Of a stretch of 64,000 nt of DNA, positions 27,318 through 35,429 are shown piece after piece. Below the pieces are notes generated by a model. It did no database searches. It saw only the letters and a list, made by a program, of their open reading frames with translations, and was not told the origin of the DNA. The stretch's first letter is position 1. The number at the start of each line of letters is the position of its first letter. Both the position numbers and the translations under genes were made by a program. Source of the DNA: Rhizobium nepotum 39/7 (GTDB lineage: Bacteria; Pseudomonadota; Alphaproteobacteria; Rhizobiales; Rhizobiaceae); NCBI RefSeq assembly GCF_000949865.1, contig NZ_JWJH01000015.1, positions 62,001-126,000 of the forward strand, read 5' to 3'.

Positions 27318-27710
27318 ATGTTGCATCAGGAACCCCGTGCCGGACAGGACCCCTATGTCAAGGATACGCCGAGCCTGATCGCCAGCGACAAGGTGGAAGG
27401 CACCCGCGTATACGGCGCTGACGGCAAGCATATTGGTTCGATCCAGCGCATCATTCTGGAAAAACGCGGCGGCCGCGTGGCCTACGCGGTTTTGAGCTTC
27501 GGCGGCTTCCTCGGGATCGGCGACGATTATTACCCGCTCCCATGGGAAAAGCTGCACTATGACGAAGAACTCGATGGCTACCGCATCGATCTCACCAAGG
27601 AAGAGATCGAAAACGCGCCGCATTTCGCCAATCTCGATGATGACGACCTGCTGAACGCCAGGGACCGCAAGGTTTATGACTATTACGGCGTCGCGCCGTA
27701 CTGGATGTAA
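27318..27710 (+). CDS. PRC-barrel domain protein
   Basis: A 130-residue protein. Residues 18-90 form a PRC-barrel (LIASDKVEGTRVYGADGKHIGSIQRIILEKRGGRVAYAVLSFGGFLGIGDDYYPLPW). Single PRC-barrel proteins in rhizobia are often stress-induced, but this one's role is unknown. It ends in an Asp- and Tyr-rich tail. AAGGAGGAAAG lies before ATG 27318. Two hairpins follow the stop. Confidence 0.85.
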   Translation: MLHQEPRAGQDPYVKDTPSLIASDKVEGTRVYGADGKHIGSIQRIILEKRGGRVAYAVLSFGGFLGIGDDYYPLPWEKLHYDEELDGYRIDLTKEEIENAPHFANLDDDDLLNARDRKVYDYYGVAPYWM

Positions 27711-27764
27711 GGCCATAAAGAAAGGCGCCTCCGGCTACTTGGGTTGGAGCGCCGCCCATAAAGG

Positions 27765-27793
27765 AACGGCTCCTTTTCAGGAGCCGTTTTCGT
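27765..27793 (+). terminator. Rho-independent terminator after the PRC-barrel gene
   Basis: AACGGCTCC (27765-27773) and GGAGCCGTT (27780-27788) form the stem, followed by TTCGTTT. A second, bulged hairpin (GGCGCCTCC with GGAGCGCC, about 27724-27753) lies just before it. Confidence 0.88.
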
Positions 27794-27802
27794 TTGGTGG
27801 TA

Positions 27803-28045
27803 TCAATGCGGATTTTTCTGCATCTCCGAGACTGCGTCGGTAAAGCATTTGCGGGCTTCCTCGGGCGACTTGCGTCCGTCAAGGGCGGCGCGGCAGGCGC
27901 TTCTGGCTTTCACGAAACTCAGGCCGCGTATTTTCGGCCAGCCTTCGGTCAACAACCTCAGTGCTTCGAACGGCCCGGCGATGACATTCTTGCCTTTTTC
28001 ATCAAGATTGACCTCGACAGGTTCTGTCCATCTCTCGTTCTTCAT
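27803..28045 (-). CDS. DUF982 family protein
   Basis: An 80-residue protein matching the DUF982 pattern found mainly in rhizobia: WTEPVEV, then IAGPFEALRLLTEGWP, and CRAALDGRKSPEEARKCFTDAVSE. Function is unknown. ATG 28045 is preceded by GGGAGGTG at good spacing; the longer frame upstream lacks such a site. Confidence 0.8.
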   Translation of the reverse strand: MKNERWTEPVEVNLDEKGKNVIAGPFEALRLLTEGWPKIRGLSFVKARSACRAALDGRKSPEEARKCFTDAVSEMQKNPH

Positions 28046-28164
28046 CGTGCACCTCCCAGAGCAACGCGATCCCGAAACACACCCGACAGCGGAGCAACCC
28101 ATGAACGCTGTCGTGTGTCACTGCCGTTCAGGATATGCGCAAGTGATCGAATTGACAACGGTGA

Positions 28165-28239
28165 TCAGCGAAAGCCGAAAAACGACAGGATCGCCAGAAC
28201 GATAACGACGAGGCCGACGATGTAGATGATCTGGTTCAT
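28165..28239 (-). CDS. 24-residue hydrophobic membrane peptide
   Basis: The minus strand has ATG 28239 after CCAAGGAGAAAATC, a near-ideal ribosome-binding site. The 24-codon frame begins MNQIIYIVGLVVIVLA, is one continuous transmembrane segment, ends in FFGFR, and stops with TGA. The strong Shine-Dalgarno sequence and the clean single-helix composition support a real small protein, perhaps of the regulatory or stress type. Function is unknown. Confidence 0.7.
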   Translation of the reverse strand: MNQIIYIVGLVVIVLAILSFFGFR

Positions 28240-28409
28240 GATTTTCTCCTTGGCTGGTGTCATCACCATAACGTGAGGGAGAAGATGAGGTTCCAGTTCA
28301 TCGTAAGAATTTAATCACGTACTAAAATATTGCGGACGTCCCTTTTTGCGCGATTATGAAGCCGCGCCGAAGCGACTGTCACTGCGGTTATTTTCGCGAG
28401 GATGGTGAG

Positions 28410-28838
28410 CTAGGCTGCGAATTCTTGCCAGTCGCCATCATCTCGTGCATTCGAAATTTCATGTTTTGCTGCACGAGCAAGGAACCCCGACCGGGTAAGT
28501 CCTTTAGCTTCGGCAAAAGCATCAATTTCTTTCAGCACATCTTCTGGAAGAGTAATGTTCAGTCGAACAGATTTTTTGCTCCCAGTCTTGAGTGATACGA
28601 GGATGGCAACACCATCCTTGTTTTCGGGGTCAGCCATAATGGCTTCAAGAGAACAAGGTTCGGGGATGGCTTCGCCGTCCTCGATCATGCCCTCGACATG
28701 GAGCGCAAGAGCTTCCTCTGCCATACGACGGGCATCATCCAAATCGGTACCAGCCGTCACGACGCCGGGAAAATCGGGGAAGGAAACGCCGTAATCGCTA
28801 TCAGCGTCCTTGTGGATCAGTCCGATATAGTTACGCAT
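28410..28838 (-). CDS. HicB-like antitoxin-family protein without a HicA partner
   Basis: A 142-residue protein. The N-terminal half is a HicB RNase H-like fold (YGVSFPDFPGVVTAGTDLDDARRMAEEALALHVEGM). The C-terminal half is a ribbon-helix-helix-type DNA-binding segment (SVRLNITLPEDVLKEIDAFAEAKGLTRSGFLARAA). HicA toxin genes normally sit directly next to hicB, but the 76 bases upstream end at tRNA-Thr and the 170 bases downstream are too short. ATG 28838 follows GAGGTGA; a GTG 9 bases upstream lies inside that site. Confidence 0.8.
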   Translation of the reverse strand: MRNYIGLIHKDADSDYGVSFPDFPGVVTAGTDLDDARRMAEEALALHVEGMIEDGEAIPEPCSLEAIMADPENKDGVAILVSLKTGSKKSVRLNITLPEDVLKEIDAFAEAKGLTRSGFLARAAKHEISNARDDGDWQEFAA

Positions 28839-28913
28839 GGTTTTCACCTCAGATTGGCAATGGCGATGCCGGTCAATGCGCTGAATTTTCTATGCTTTTG
28901 ATTTTAAAGGAAA

Positions 28914-28989
28914 TGGTGCCGCTTAGGTGACTCGAACACCTGACCCCGTCATTACGAATGACGTGCTCTACCGACTGAGCTAAAGCGGC
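28914..28989 (-). tRNA. tRNA-Thr (anticodon CGT)
   Basis: On the minus strand the acceptor GCCGCTT pairs with AAGCGGC, the D-arm is GCTC..GAGC, and the anticodon stem CGTCA/TGACG carries the loop TTCGTAA with anticodon CGT. The T-loop is TTCGAGT. CCA is encoded. Length is 76 nt. Confidence 0.97.
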
Positions 28990-29125
28990 CCGATTGTGAC
29001 CCGTTTGTCACGGATCAGCTTCATGGCGGGCTGATACAGGCAATGCCGAAGGATTTCAAGCCTTGAATGCAAGGGTCGTGAAAATTCTGCGAAAAGCATT
29101 GCCTGTCCACTGTTTACGCGTGGCC

Positions 29126-30088
29126 TCAGGCTTTCCCGCAGATGCGTTTTCTCGCTTCCTCATATTCCTTGGCCAGACGATCGACGAGGTCCGCCACCGG
29201 CTCCACCGCCTTGACTGCGCCGATGCCTTGCCCGGCGCCCCAGATATCTTTCCAGGCCTTTGCACCGCCGGTGGCGGCTTCGAAATCCATTTTCGAAGGG
29301 TCCGCTTCGGGAAGATTGTCGGGGTCCATGCCGGAGGCGACGATCGAACTTTTCAGATAGTTGCCGTGGATGCCGGTGAAATAGTTCGAATAAACGATGT
29401 CCTTGGCTTGCGCCTCAACGAGCGCCTGCTTGTAACCGTCAGAGGCGCGCGCCTCCTGTGTCGCGATGAAGGGGGAGCCGATATAGGCCATATCCGCGCC
29501 CATGGCCTGTGCCGCGAGGATGGAGCCGCCATTGGCGATGGCGCCGGCCAGCAGCAGGGGGCCATCGAACCATTCGCGGATTTCCTGAACGAGAGCGAAG
29601 GGCGAAAGCGTGCCCGCATGTCCGCCAGCACCTGTCGCCACCGCAATCAGCCCGTCCGCTCCCTTGCGGATGGCGGAGCGGGCGTGGCGATCGTTGATGA
29701 CATCATGCAGCACGATGCCGCCATAGGAATGTACGGCGGCATTGACTTCCGGCACCGCGCCGAGCGAGGAAATCACCACCGGCACCTTGTATTTCACGCA
29801 AAGACCAAGATCGTGTTCCAGCCGTCGGTTGGACATATGGACGATCTGGTTGACCGCAAAGGGAGCGGCCGGACGGTCGGGATTGGCAAGGTTGTGGGCG
29901 GCCAGCTCTTCGGTGATCATCGCCAGCCACTCGTCCAGCTGGCTTTCAGGCCGCGCATTGAGCGCGGGGAAAGCGCCGATGACGCCGGCCTTGCATTGCG
30001 CCAGCGTCAATTGCGGATGCGAAATAATGAATAGCGGTGACGCTATGACCGGAAGACGCAGATTGTCTTTCAGCACGGACGGCAGCAT
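29126..30088 (-). CDS. Nitronate monooxygenase / 2-nitropropane dioxygenase-like flavoprotein
   Basis: A 320-residue FMN-dependent TIM-barrel protein. N-terminal LPVIASPLFIISHPQLTLAQCKAGVIGAFPAL is typical of the NMO/2-NPD family, and the FMN-binding region GADGLIAVATGAGGHAG plus LAGAIANGGSILAAQAMGADMAYIGSPFIAT follow. The reaction could be oxidation of alkyl nitronates or an enoyl reductase-type step. The Thr/Gly-rich phosphate-binding loop is intact. ATG 30088 follows GGGAGGAGAC; the GTG 12 bases earlier overlaps that site. Confidence 0.85.
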   Translation of the reverse strand: MLPSVLKDNLRLPVIASPLFIISHPQLTLAQCKAGVIGAFPALNARPESQLDEWLAMITEELAAHNLANPDRPAAPFAVNQIVHMSNRRLEHDLGLCVKYKVPVVISSLGAVPEVNAAVHSYGGIVLHDVINDRHARSAIRKGADGLIAVATGAGGHAGTLSPFALVQEIREWFDGPLLLAGAIANGGSILAAQAMGADMAYIGSPFIATQEARASDGYKQALVEAQAKDIVYSNYFTGIHGNYLKSSIVASGMDPDNLPEADPSKMDFEAATGGAKAWKDIWGAGQGIGAVKAVEPVADLVDRLAKEYEEARKRICGKA

Positions 30089-30103
30089 GTCTCCTCCCAC
30101 GAA

Positions 30104-30123
30104 TTACGTTTACGCGCACGTAA
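30104..30123. promoter_or_regulatory. TTACGT...ACGTAA dyad before the nitronate monooxygenase-like gene
   Basis: TTACGTTTACGCGCACGTAA has perfect 6-bp outer arms and lies 15 bases before the start on the minus strand. It shares ACGTTTACG with the fadD upstream region, suggesting a common MerR-type regulator of fatty- or amino-acid catabolism. Confidence 0.45.
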
Positions 30124-30343
30124 GTCAATATCGTGTTCGGCGGTGGATTGAAAGCGAAAACAGCACCGCGCCGACCTCTCAAACCTGCGTTCGAAGCGCC
30201 ACAATGGATCGATTTTCCCCAAAGCAATCCGGTCTTTATCGCAAACGATGCTTGCGGAGGCGCGGCATAGCCGTTACCGAATCGTAAACCAACGGCGCAA
30301 GCCACATATTTTTTTGCGAAGAGCAGTAGAACAAGGATCGGTC

Positions 30344-31489
30344 GTGAGCGGACTGGAAACGGCAATCAGAAATGCTCTGGAAAAATCGGACAGATCGAAC
30401 GCCGAAGTTCGTGCACGAATTTACCAATCGTCCCGTCAGGCACTGGAAGCGGGCCTGCGCAAGCAGGGCATAGACGATCCGCAGGTCGTCTCCCAGCAGC
30501 GCCAGCGGCTCGAAAGCGTGATCCACGTCATCGAGAGTGAAGAGCGTAACCGTCTTCTGGACAGGGTGGAGCAGCAATTGCGGCCGCCTTTGCCGGCAAA
30601 TACCGCGCATGATGAACTCTCGGTCGATCCCGTTTCACAGGCACAACACCACGGTGATATGGCCGTCGAGCCGGAATTGCGCGGCGAAACGCGTGATGCG
30701 CGGCCGGCCCCCACCGCTGCTCCGGAAGGTCCGGGTGCGGACCGTCGCAACGCAAAGGCGCCGATGAGAAGCGCCAGTGCAGGCGACGCGTCGCTTGCCT
30801 TTCGCCCGGAAGGTGCGGTCGGCCGGCGCAAGCGTCGCGGACTCTTCGCCCGACTTTTCATGTTCGTGACGTTGCTGGCTTTTGTCGGTGTCGGTGCTTG
30901 GTGGGTCTATTCCTCCGGCCTGCTGCTATCGCCGGAGCAGCGCGACACCAGCGTGCCCAATCCGCCGGCACAGGTTGAGGCTGAAGACTTCAACGGTGCT
31001 GAGCCCGCACCGAGCCTTTCCCCCGGCCGTGGCTTCTCGGACGACTGGATCGAGATATTCAATGCCGAGCGTGGCAACTCGGGGATTTCGGCGGGTCCAC
31101 GCGCCAATGTCGAAAATATCGCCACACCCGCTGGCAAGGCGATAAAGGTGACGTCGAGAAGCGTCTCGCAGGATGGCGCGGTCAGCTTTGAGGTTCCGGT
31201 GGAAGTGATGCGGGATATGGCGGGTAAATCCTCGACCATATCGATCACGCTGCAATCCTCTAGCGACCGGCAGACGCAGGTTTCCGTCGCCTGCGATTTC
31301 GCTACCCTGGGCGATTGCTCCCGTCACCGCTTCACGGCCACGGCCGAACGTGCGGACATGCTGCTGAATGCGACGTTCGAGCGCTCGCTTGCCCCGAATG
31401 CGCCGGGCAAGATCTTCATCAACAGCGACATCGATGGCAACGGGCGTCCGGTCAATCTTTATTCCGTGCGCATTTTGCCCGGTCAGTAA
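30344..31489 (+). CDS. Unknown protein with one transmembrane helix
   Basis: A 381-residue protein I do not recognise. Residues 1-80 are charged and helical (EKSDRSNAEVRARIYQSSRQ; ESEERNRLLDRVEQ). A basic stretch RRKRRG precedes a single transmembrane helix at about 168-188 (LFMFVTLLAFVGVGAWWVYS). The C-terminal 180 residues, presumably periplasmic, look like a beta-sandwich domain. The N-terminal helix may be a coiled coil. GTG 30344 follows AAGGA; no upstream start has one. It lies convergent to ppk2. Confidence 0.75.
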   Translation: MSGLETAIRNALEKSDRSNAEVRARIYQSSRQALEAGLRKQGIDDPQVVSQQRQRLESVIHVIESEERNRLLDRVEQQLRPPLPANTAHDELSVDPVSQAQHHGDMAVEPELRGETRDARPAPTAAPEGPGADRRNAKAPMRSASAGDASLAFRPEGAVGRRKRRGLFARLFMFVTLLAFVGVGAWWVYSSGLLLSPEQRDTSVPNPPAQVEAEDFNGAEPAPSLSPGRGFSDDWIEIFNAERGNSGISAGPRANVENIATPAGKAIKVTSRSVSQDGAVSFEVPVEVMRDMAGKSSTISITLQSSSDRQTQVSVACDFATLGDCSRHRFTATAERADMLLNATFERSLAPNAPGKIFINSDIDGNGRPVNLYSVRILPGQ

Positions 31490-31509
31490 GAAGCCGGTAA
31501 GAAGAGGAA

Positions 31510-31532
31510 CAAGCGCCGCCAGGGCGCTTGTC
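31510..31532. terminator. Hairpin between convergent gene 30344-31489 and ppk2
   Basis: CAAGCGCC and GGCGCTTG form an 8-bp stem around GCCA. It lies between convergent genes and may serve both. Confidence 0.6.
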
Positions 31533-31546
31533 ATTGTCTCAAGGTC

Positions 31547-32428
31547 CTATTTGAGAAAACCCGGTCCTGATCCCAGTATCTTGCCGTCGATCTCGCCGAT
31601 CGCCTTTTTGTCCTTGCCGTCATAGTCGAGCGCATTGAGGATGTGGCGAATGAGGTTCACTCTGGCACGGCGTTTGTCGTTGGCATGCACCACAGTCCAA
31701 GGGGCGTCGGCGGTGTGGGTCTTTTCCAGCATCTCGTCGCGCTTTTGCGTGTAATCGTCCCATTTCGTCAGCGCGGCTATGTCCATGTCCGAAAGCTTCC
31801 AGCATTTCAACGGGCTGTGGCGACGATCGTGAAAGCGCTCGATCTGCGTTTCGCGGCCGATGTCGAGCCAGAACTTGAACAGATGGACGTCCTCATGGAC
31901 CAGCATCTTTTCCAGCCGCGGCGTTTCCTTGAGGAAGCGCTTGTGTTCCTGCGGGGTGCAGAAGCCCATGACCGGCTCGACACCGGCGCGGTTGTACCAG
32001 GAACGGTCGAAGAGAACGAATTCACCGGCTGTCGGGAAATGTGAGATATAGCGCTGGAAGTACCATTGGCCGCGTTCGGTTTCCGTCGGTTTGGTCAGTG
32101 CCACCACGCGGGCATAGCGTGGGTTGAGGTAGGCGCGGGTCGCGAAGATAGCGCCGCCCTTGCCGGCCGCATCGCGGCCCTCGAAAACCGTCATCACCCG
32201 TTTGCCGGTGGCCTGCAGCCAGAACTGCACCTTGACCAGCTCCACCTGCAGCGCTTCGAGAGCGGCGTCGTATTCCTCCCGCTTCATTTTTTTGTCGTAG
32301 GGGAAATCGCCGGCGGAAAGTTTCTTTTCCTCCACCCAGTCGGGAAGAATCGGATCGTCTATGTCGAAGCTGCGCAGCTTGCCGCCAATGGTGAGCTCCA
32401 CCGATCGCGTCTTCGTTTCCTCGTCCAT
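31547..32428 (-). CDS. ppk2: Polyphosphate kinase 2
   Basis: A 293-residue cytosolic PPK2. Walker [10 protein letters not shown] and lid or Walker B-region [17 protein letters not shown] are clear, as is [17 protein letters not shown]2 enzymes use polyphosphate to phosphorylate nucleoside diphosphates or monophosphates, favouring GTP/ATP synthesis. Length fits the single-domain class. It sits next to phoR and the pst operon, which fits a phosphate-storage theme, though it is transcribed the other way. ATG 32428 follows AGGAGGAAAC; the frame is open upstream to 32479 but lacks a site there. Confidence 0.92.
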   Translation of the reverse strand: MDEETKTRSVELTIGGKLRSFDIDDPILPDWVEEKKLSAGDFPYDKKMKREEYDAALEALQVELVKVQFWLQATGKRVMTVFEGRDAAGKGGAIFATRAYLNPRYARVVALTKPTETERGQWYFQRYISHFPTAGEFVLFDRSWYNRAGVEPVMGFCTPQEHKRFLKETPRLEKMLVHEDVHLFKFWLDIGRETQIERFHDRRHSPLKCWKLSDMDIAALTKWDDYTQKRDEMLEKTHTADAPWTVVHANDKRRARVNLIRHILNALDYDGKDKKAIGEIDGKILGSGPGFLK

Positions 32429-32656
32429 GTTTCCTCCTGATGTTGTTGTGTAAAGGCAACTCGCCGCCAATGAGTTCACATCCGCCGGCAGAATTCAAGT
32501 GAAAGAGGATTGCCGGGCCGGGAGCCCTGGTAGTGACGATTGCGGCGCAGATTATGCGCATATACGTTGTGGAAATTGCGCAGCGATGAATCTCTGTCAT
32601 GAAGCTGGCCTATGAGATTTCGATGTGCTGTCAGATGAAAGTGGAAAGCGGCTGAA

Positions 32657-33925
32657 ATGGCAGTGATGAAAGGCGATAGTGGATTGAAGCTTTTGGGGAA
32701 AAAGCTTGGCCGAAACTGGTTGCCCGTTCTCGTCGTCAGCATGCTTGCCGTCGTGGCCGTTTCGGAACTGCACACGCCCTACATGCCCGCTATCCTGTGG
32801 CTCTGCGCCGTCATCGCCATTCTGGCCGTTCGGGAGCGGCCGGTGGCGCCGGCAAAGAAAGAAAACGCGGCTGCGGAGACGGATGAGCCGGAAGTGCCTG
32901 GCGAAAACGTTATTTCCGGCGTAAAGGCCGGCCTTGCGGTTCTGGATACACCGGTCTTCATCCTCGATAAAAACGCCAGCGTGCTATATCAGAACGGCGC
33001 GGCGGAACGCGCCTTCGGCCAGCTTCCGGCTGGCGCGCATATCTCCGCCCGGCTGCGTTCGCCGGGTCTGCTGGATGTCATTCGCGAAACCATCACCACC
33101 GGTCAGTCCAACCAGGTCGAACACTCGGAGCGTTTTCCCTCAGAGCGGGTTTTCATCGTCCGCATCGCCCGCGCGGATGCGGGGGAGGTGGCGGGTCCGC
33201 CATTCTACATCCTGTCGTTCCGCGATGTTTCGGAGCTTCGCCGTATCGACCGTATGCGCAGCGATTTCGTCGCCAATGCAAGTCATGAATTGCGCACCCC
33301 GCTCGCCTCGCTGCGCGGCTTCATCGAAACCATGCAGGGACCGGCCCGCAACGATCCGAAAGCGCAGGAACGTTTTCTTGCCATCATGCTCGATCAGGCC
33401 ACGCGCATGAGCAGGCTGGTGGATGACCTCATGTCGCTTTCAAGGCTGGAATTGCGGGCCAATATCGCACCGGACCAGAAGGTCGATCTCGTGTCCGTCA
33501 TCGGCCATGTGCGGGATGCGCTGCTGCCGCTTGCCGATGAGCTGGATGTGGCGATCACTCTTCATCTGCCCGATCGGCCGGCGGAAGTGCAGGGTGACCG
33601 CGACGAGCTGGTGCAGGTATTCCAGAACCTCGTTGAAAATGCTTGCAAATACGGGCAGGAAGGCAAGGTCGTGGACGTCTGGTTGCGTGCCGAACCCGGC
33701 AAGCCGGTGGAGGTGAGCGTCATCGACAAGGGGCCGGGCATTCCCGCCGAGCATGTGCCGCGCCTGACGGAGCGGTTTTACCGTGTCAGCGTTGCCGACA
33801 GCCGCTCGAAAAAAGGGACGGGTCTGGGGCTTGCCATCGTCAAGCACATCCTCACCCGCCACCGCGCCCGCCTCATCATTAAATCGGAACTGGGCAACGG
33901 CACGGACTTTACCGTCAGATTTTGA
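32657..33925 (+). CDS. phoR: Phosphate regulon sensor histidine kinase
   Basis: A 422-residue sensor kinase. Two N-terminal transmembrane helices lie at about residues 21-36 and 43-57, a PAS domain at about 86-195 and a HisKA/HATPase core after it, with acceptor His210 in ASHELRTPLASL. The ATPase N-box is NLVENACKYG, G1 is DKGPGIP and G2 is KKGTGLGLAIVKH. It phosphorylates PhoB when phosphate is scarce; the partner gene is the last of this cluster. The short periplasmic loop fits sensing through PstSCAB-PhoU rather than direct ligand binding. Confidence 0.92.
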   Translation: MAVMKGDSGLKLLGKKLGRNWLPVLVVSMLAVVAVSELHTPYMPAILWLCAVIAILAVRERPVAPAKKENAAAETDEPEVPGENVISGVKAGLAVLDTPVFILDKNASVLYQNGAAERAFGQLPAGAHISARLRSPGLLDVIRETITTGQSNQVEHSERFPSERVFIVRIARADAGEVAGPPFYILSFRDVSELRRIDRMRSDFVANASHELRTPLASLRGFIETMQGPARNDPKAQERFLAIMLDQATRMSRLVDDLMSLSRLELRANIAPDQKVDLVSVIGHVRDALLPLADELDVAITLHLPDRPAEVQGDRDELVQVFQNLVENACKYGQEGKVVDVWLRAEPGKPVEVSVIDKGPGIPAEHVPRLTERFYRVSVADSRSKKGTGLGLAIVKHILTRHRARLIIKSELGNGTDFTVRF

Positions 33926-33986
33926 CATGGAGAATATTCCTGTCATCAATGTCACAAAAATTAATAAATAAAATCAATGATTTAGA

Positions 33987-34015
33987 TTGTCACAAATCTT
34001 TCATCGAAGTGACAT
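33987..34015 (+). promoter_or_regulatory. PHO box (three tandem 7-mers) before pstS
   Basis: TTGTCAC-N4-CTTTCAT-N4-GTGACAT has exact 11-base spacing between repeat units, each close to the CTGTCAT consensus. It ends 105 bases before the pstS start, in an A/T-rich stretch, as expected for PhoB activation. Confidence 0.75.
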
Positions 34016-34120
34016 AAAAGGAAGTGGTTACGGTGGTTAAGAAAAGATCGCCGATCGCATGCTTAGAGCGAGTGCCGCTATCGGCTGCGTCCACAAACAA
34101 GCCCACGACGGGAGAGAAAA

Positions 34121-35155
34121 ATGAACATCGTTAAATTTTCCGCAGCAGCTCTGGTGGCTTCTGTCGCCTTCGCTGGCGCCGCCGCTGCTCGCGACCAGAT
34201 TCAGGTTGCTGGTTCCTCCACGGTTCTGCCCTATGCCAAGATCGTTGCTGAGACTTTTGCCGAGACTTTCCCGAACTTCAAGGCTCCGGTTGTCGAGTCC
34301 GGCGGTACGGGCGGCGGTCTGAAGGCATTCTGCTCCGGCGTCGGCGAAGGCACCATCGACATCGCCAACGCTTCGCGCAAGATCAAGAGCGACGAACTGG
34401 CCGCCTGTAAGGCTGCGGGCGTTGCCGACGTTCAGGAAGTGAAGATCGGCTACGACGGCATCGTCTTCGCGATGGACTCCTCTAACAAGGACCTCAAGCT
34501 CGAGCCGAAGGATCTGTACCTCGGTCTCGCCGCTGAAATCGTCAAGGATGGCAAGCTCGTTGCCAACCCTTACAAGAAGTGGTCGGAAATCAACAAGGAA
34601 CTGCCTGATGTAGCGATCGCCGCTTACATCCCGGGTTCCAAGCACGGCACGCGTGAAGTCTTCGAAGAGAAGATCATGGCTGACGGCTGCAAGGAAGCCG
34701 GCGCTACCGACGCCATCAAGAAGCTGATTACCGACGCCAAGCAGGCTGCTGCCAAGTGCGTTGCAGTCCGTAAGGACGGCGCTGCGGTCGACATCGACGG
34801 CGACTACACCGAAACGCTTGCCCGTATCGACGCCAACAAGGCCGGCCTCGGCGTTTTCGGCCTGGCATTTTATGAAAACAACGCCGACCGCCTGAAGGTC
34901 GCGACCGTCAGCGGCGTTGTTCCGTCCACGGAAACCGTTGCCAGCGGCAAGTATCCGGTTTCGCGCCCGCTGTTCTTCTACGTGAAGAAGGCTCACCTGG
35001 GCGTTATTCCGGGCCTCAAGGAATATGTCGAGTTCTTCGTTTCTGACGAGATGATCGGCCCTGATTCTCCGCTCGCAAACTACGGCCTCGTTGCCGCTCC
35101 GGAAAAAGAGCGCGAAGAAATCCGCGCAAAGTTCGCTGCCGGCGCTTCGATGTAA
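34121..35155 (+). CDS. pstS: Phosphate ABC transporter binding protein
   Basis: A 344-residue periplasmic phosphate-binding protein. Residues 1-23 are a signal peptide (SAAALVASVAFAGAAAA). The phosphate-binding motifs VAGSSTVLPYAK and ESGGTGGGLKAFC, and GSKHGTREVFE, are present. GAGAGAAAA precedes ATG 34121. A strong hairpin follows, as in operons where PstS is made in excess of the channel. Confidence 0.95.
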   Translation: MNIVKFSAAALVASVAFAGAAAARDQIQVAGSSTVLPYAKIVAETFAETFPNFKAPVVESGGTGGGLKAFCSGVGEGTIDIANASRKIKSDELAACKAAGVADVQEVKIGYDGIVFAMDSSNKDLKLEPKDLYLGLAAEIVKDGKLVANPYKKWSEINKELPDVAIAAYIPGSKHGTREVFEEKIMADGCKEAGATDAIKKLITDAKQAAAKCVAVRKDGAAVDIDGDYTETLARIDANKAGLGVFGLAFYENNADRLKVATVSGVVPSTETVASGKYPVSRPLFFYVKKAHLGVIPGLKEYVEFFVSDEMIGPDSPLANYGLVAAPEKEREEIRAKFAAGASM

Positions 35156-35163
35156 TAAAGAAA

Positions 35164-35189
35164 GAGGGGTGCGGCCTGCCGCGCCCCTC
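35164..35189 (+). terminator. GC-rich hairpin between pstS and pstC
   Basis: GAGGGGTGCGG (35164-35174) pairs with CCGCGCCCCTC (35179-35189) over 11 bp with one G-U pair and a CCTG loop. It lacks a T-run, so mRNA protection or partial attenuation fits better than full termination. The rest of the 274-base gap before pstC shows no gene or clear promoter. Confidence 0.6.
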
Positions 35190-35429
35190 ATCCCGCTCCG
35201 GTGCCATTCCGCTTAAGGCGATTGTCTGCGGTTGACAGTTCCCATCCATCACCGTCCACATAATTGTTGATGGATTACAGATGGATAGGATGTATCAACC
35301 TTGACGCTTGCCAGACTTTGCTACAGTCAGGCGGCAAGCATCTTTGGATGGTCCAGCGGTCTCGTTTTGATGACTTTTTGATTTGCCCGATATCGCACCG
35401 TGCTCTTGAGGCACGCCGAGGGAACTCTA

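Noticed and set aside
28240..28409. A hicA toxin gene next to the HicB-like gene.
   Set aside because: The space is 170 bases and no frame shows the short HicA pattern; the other side ends at tRNA-Thr after 76 bases.
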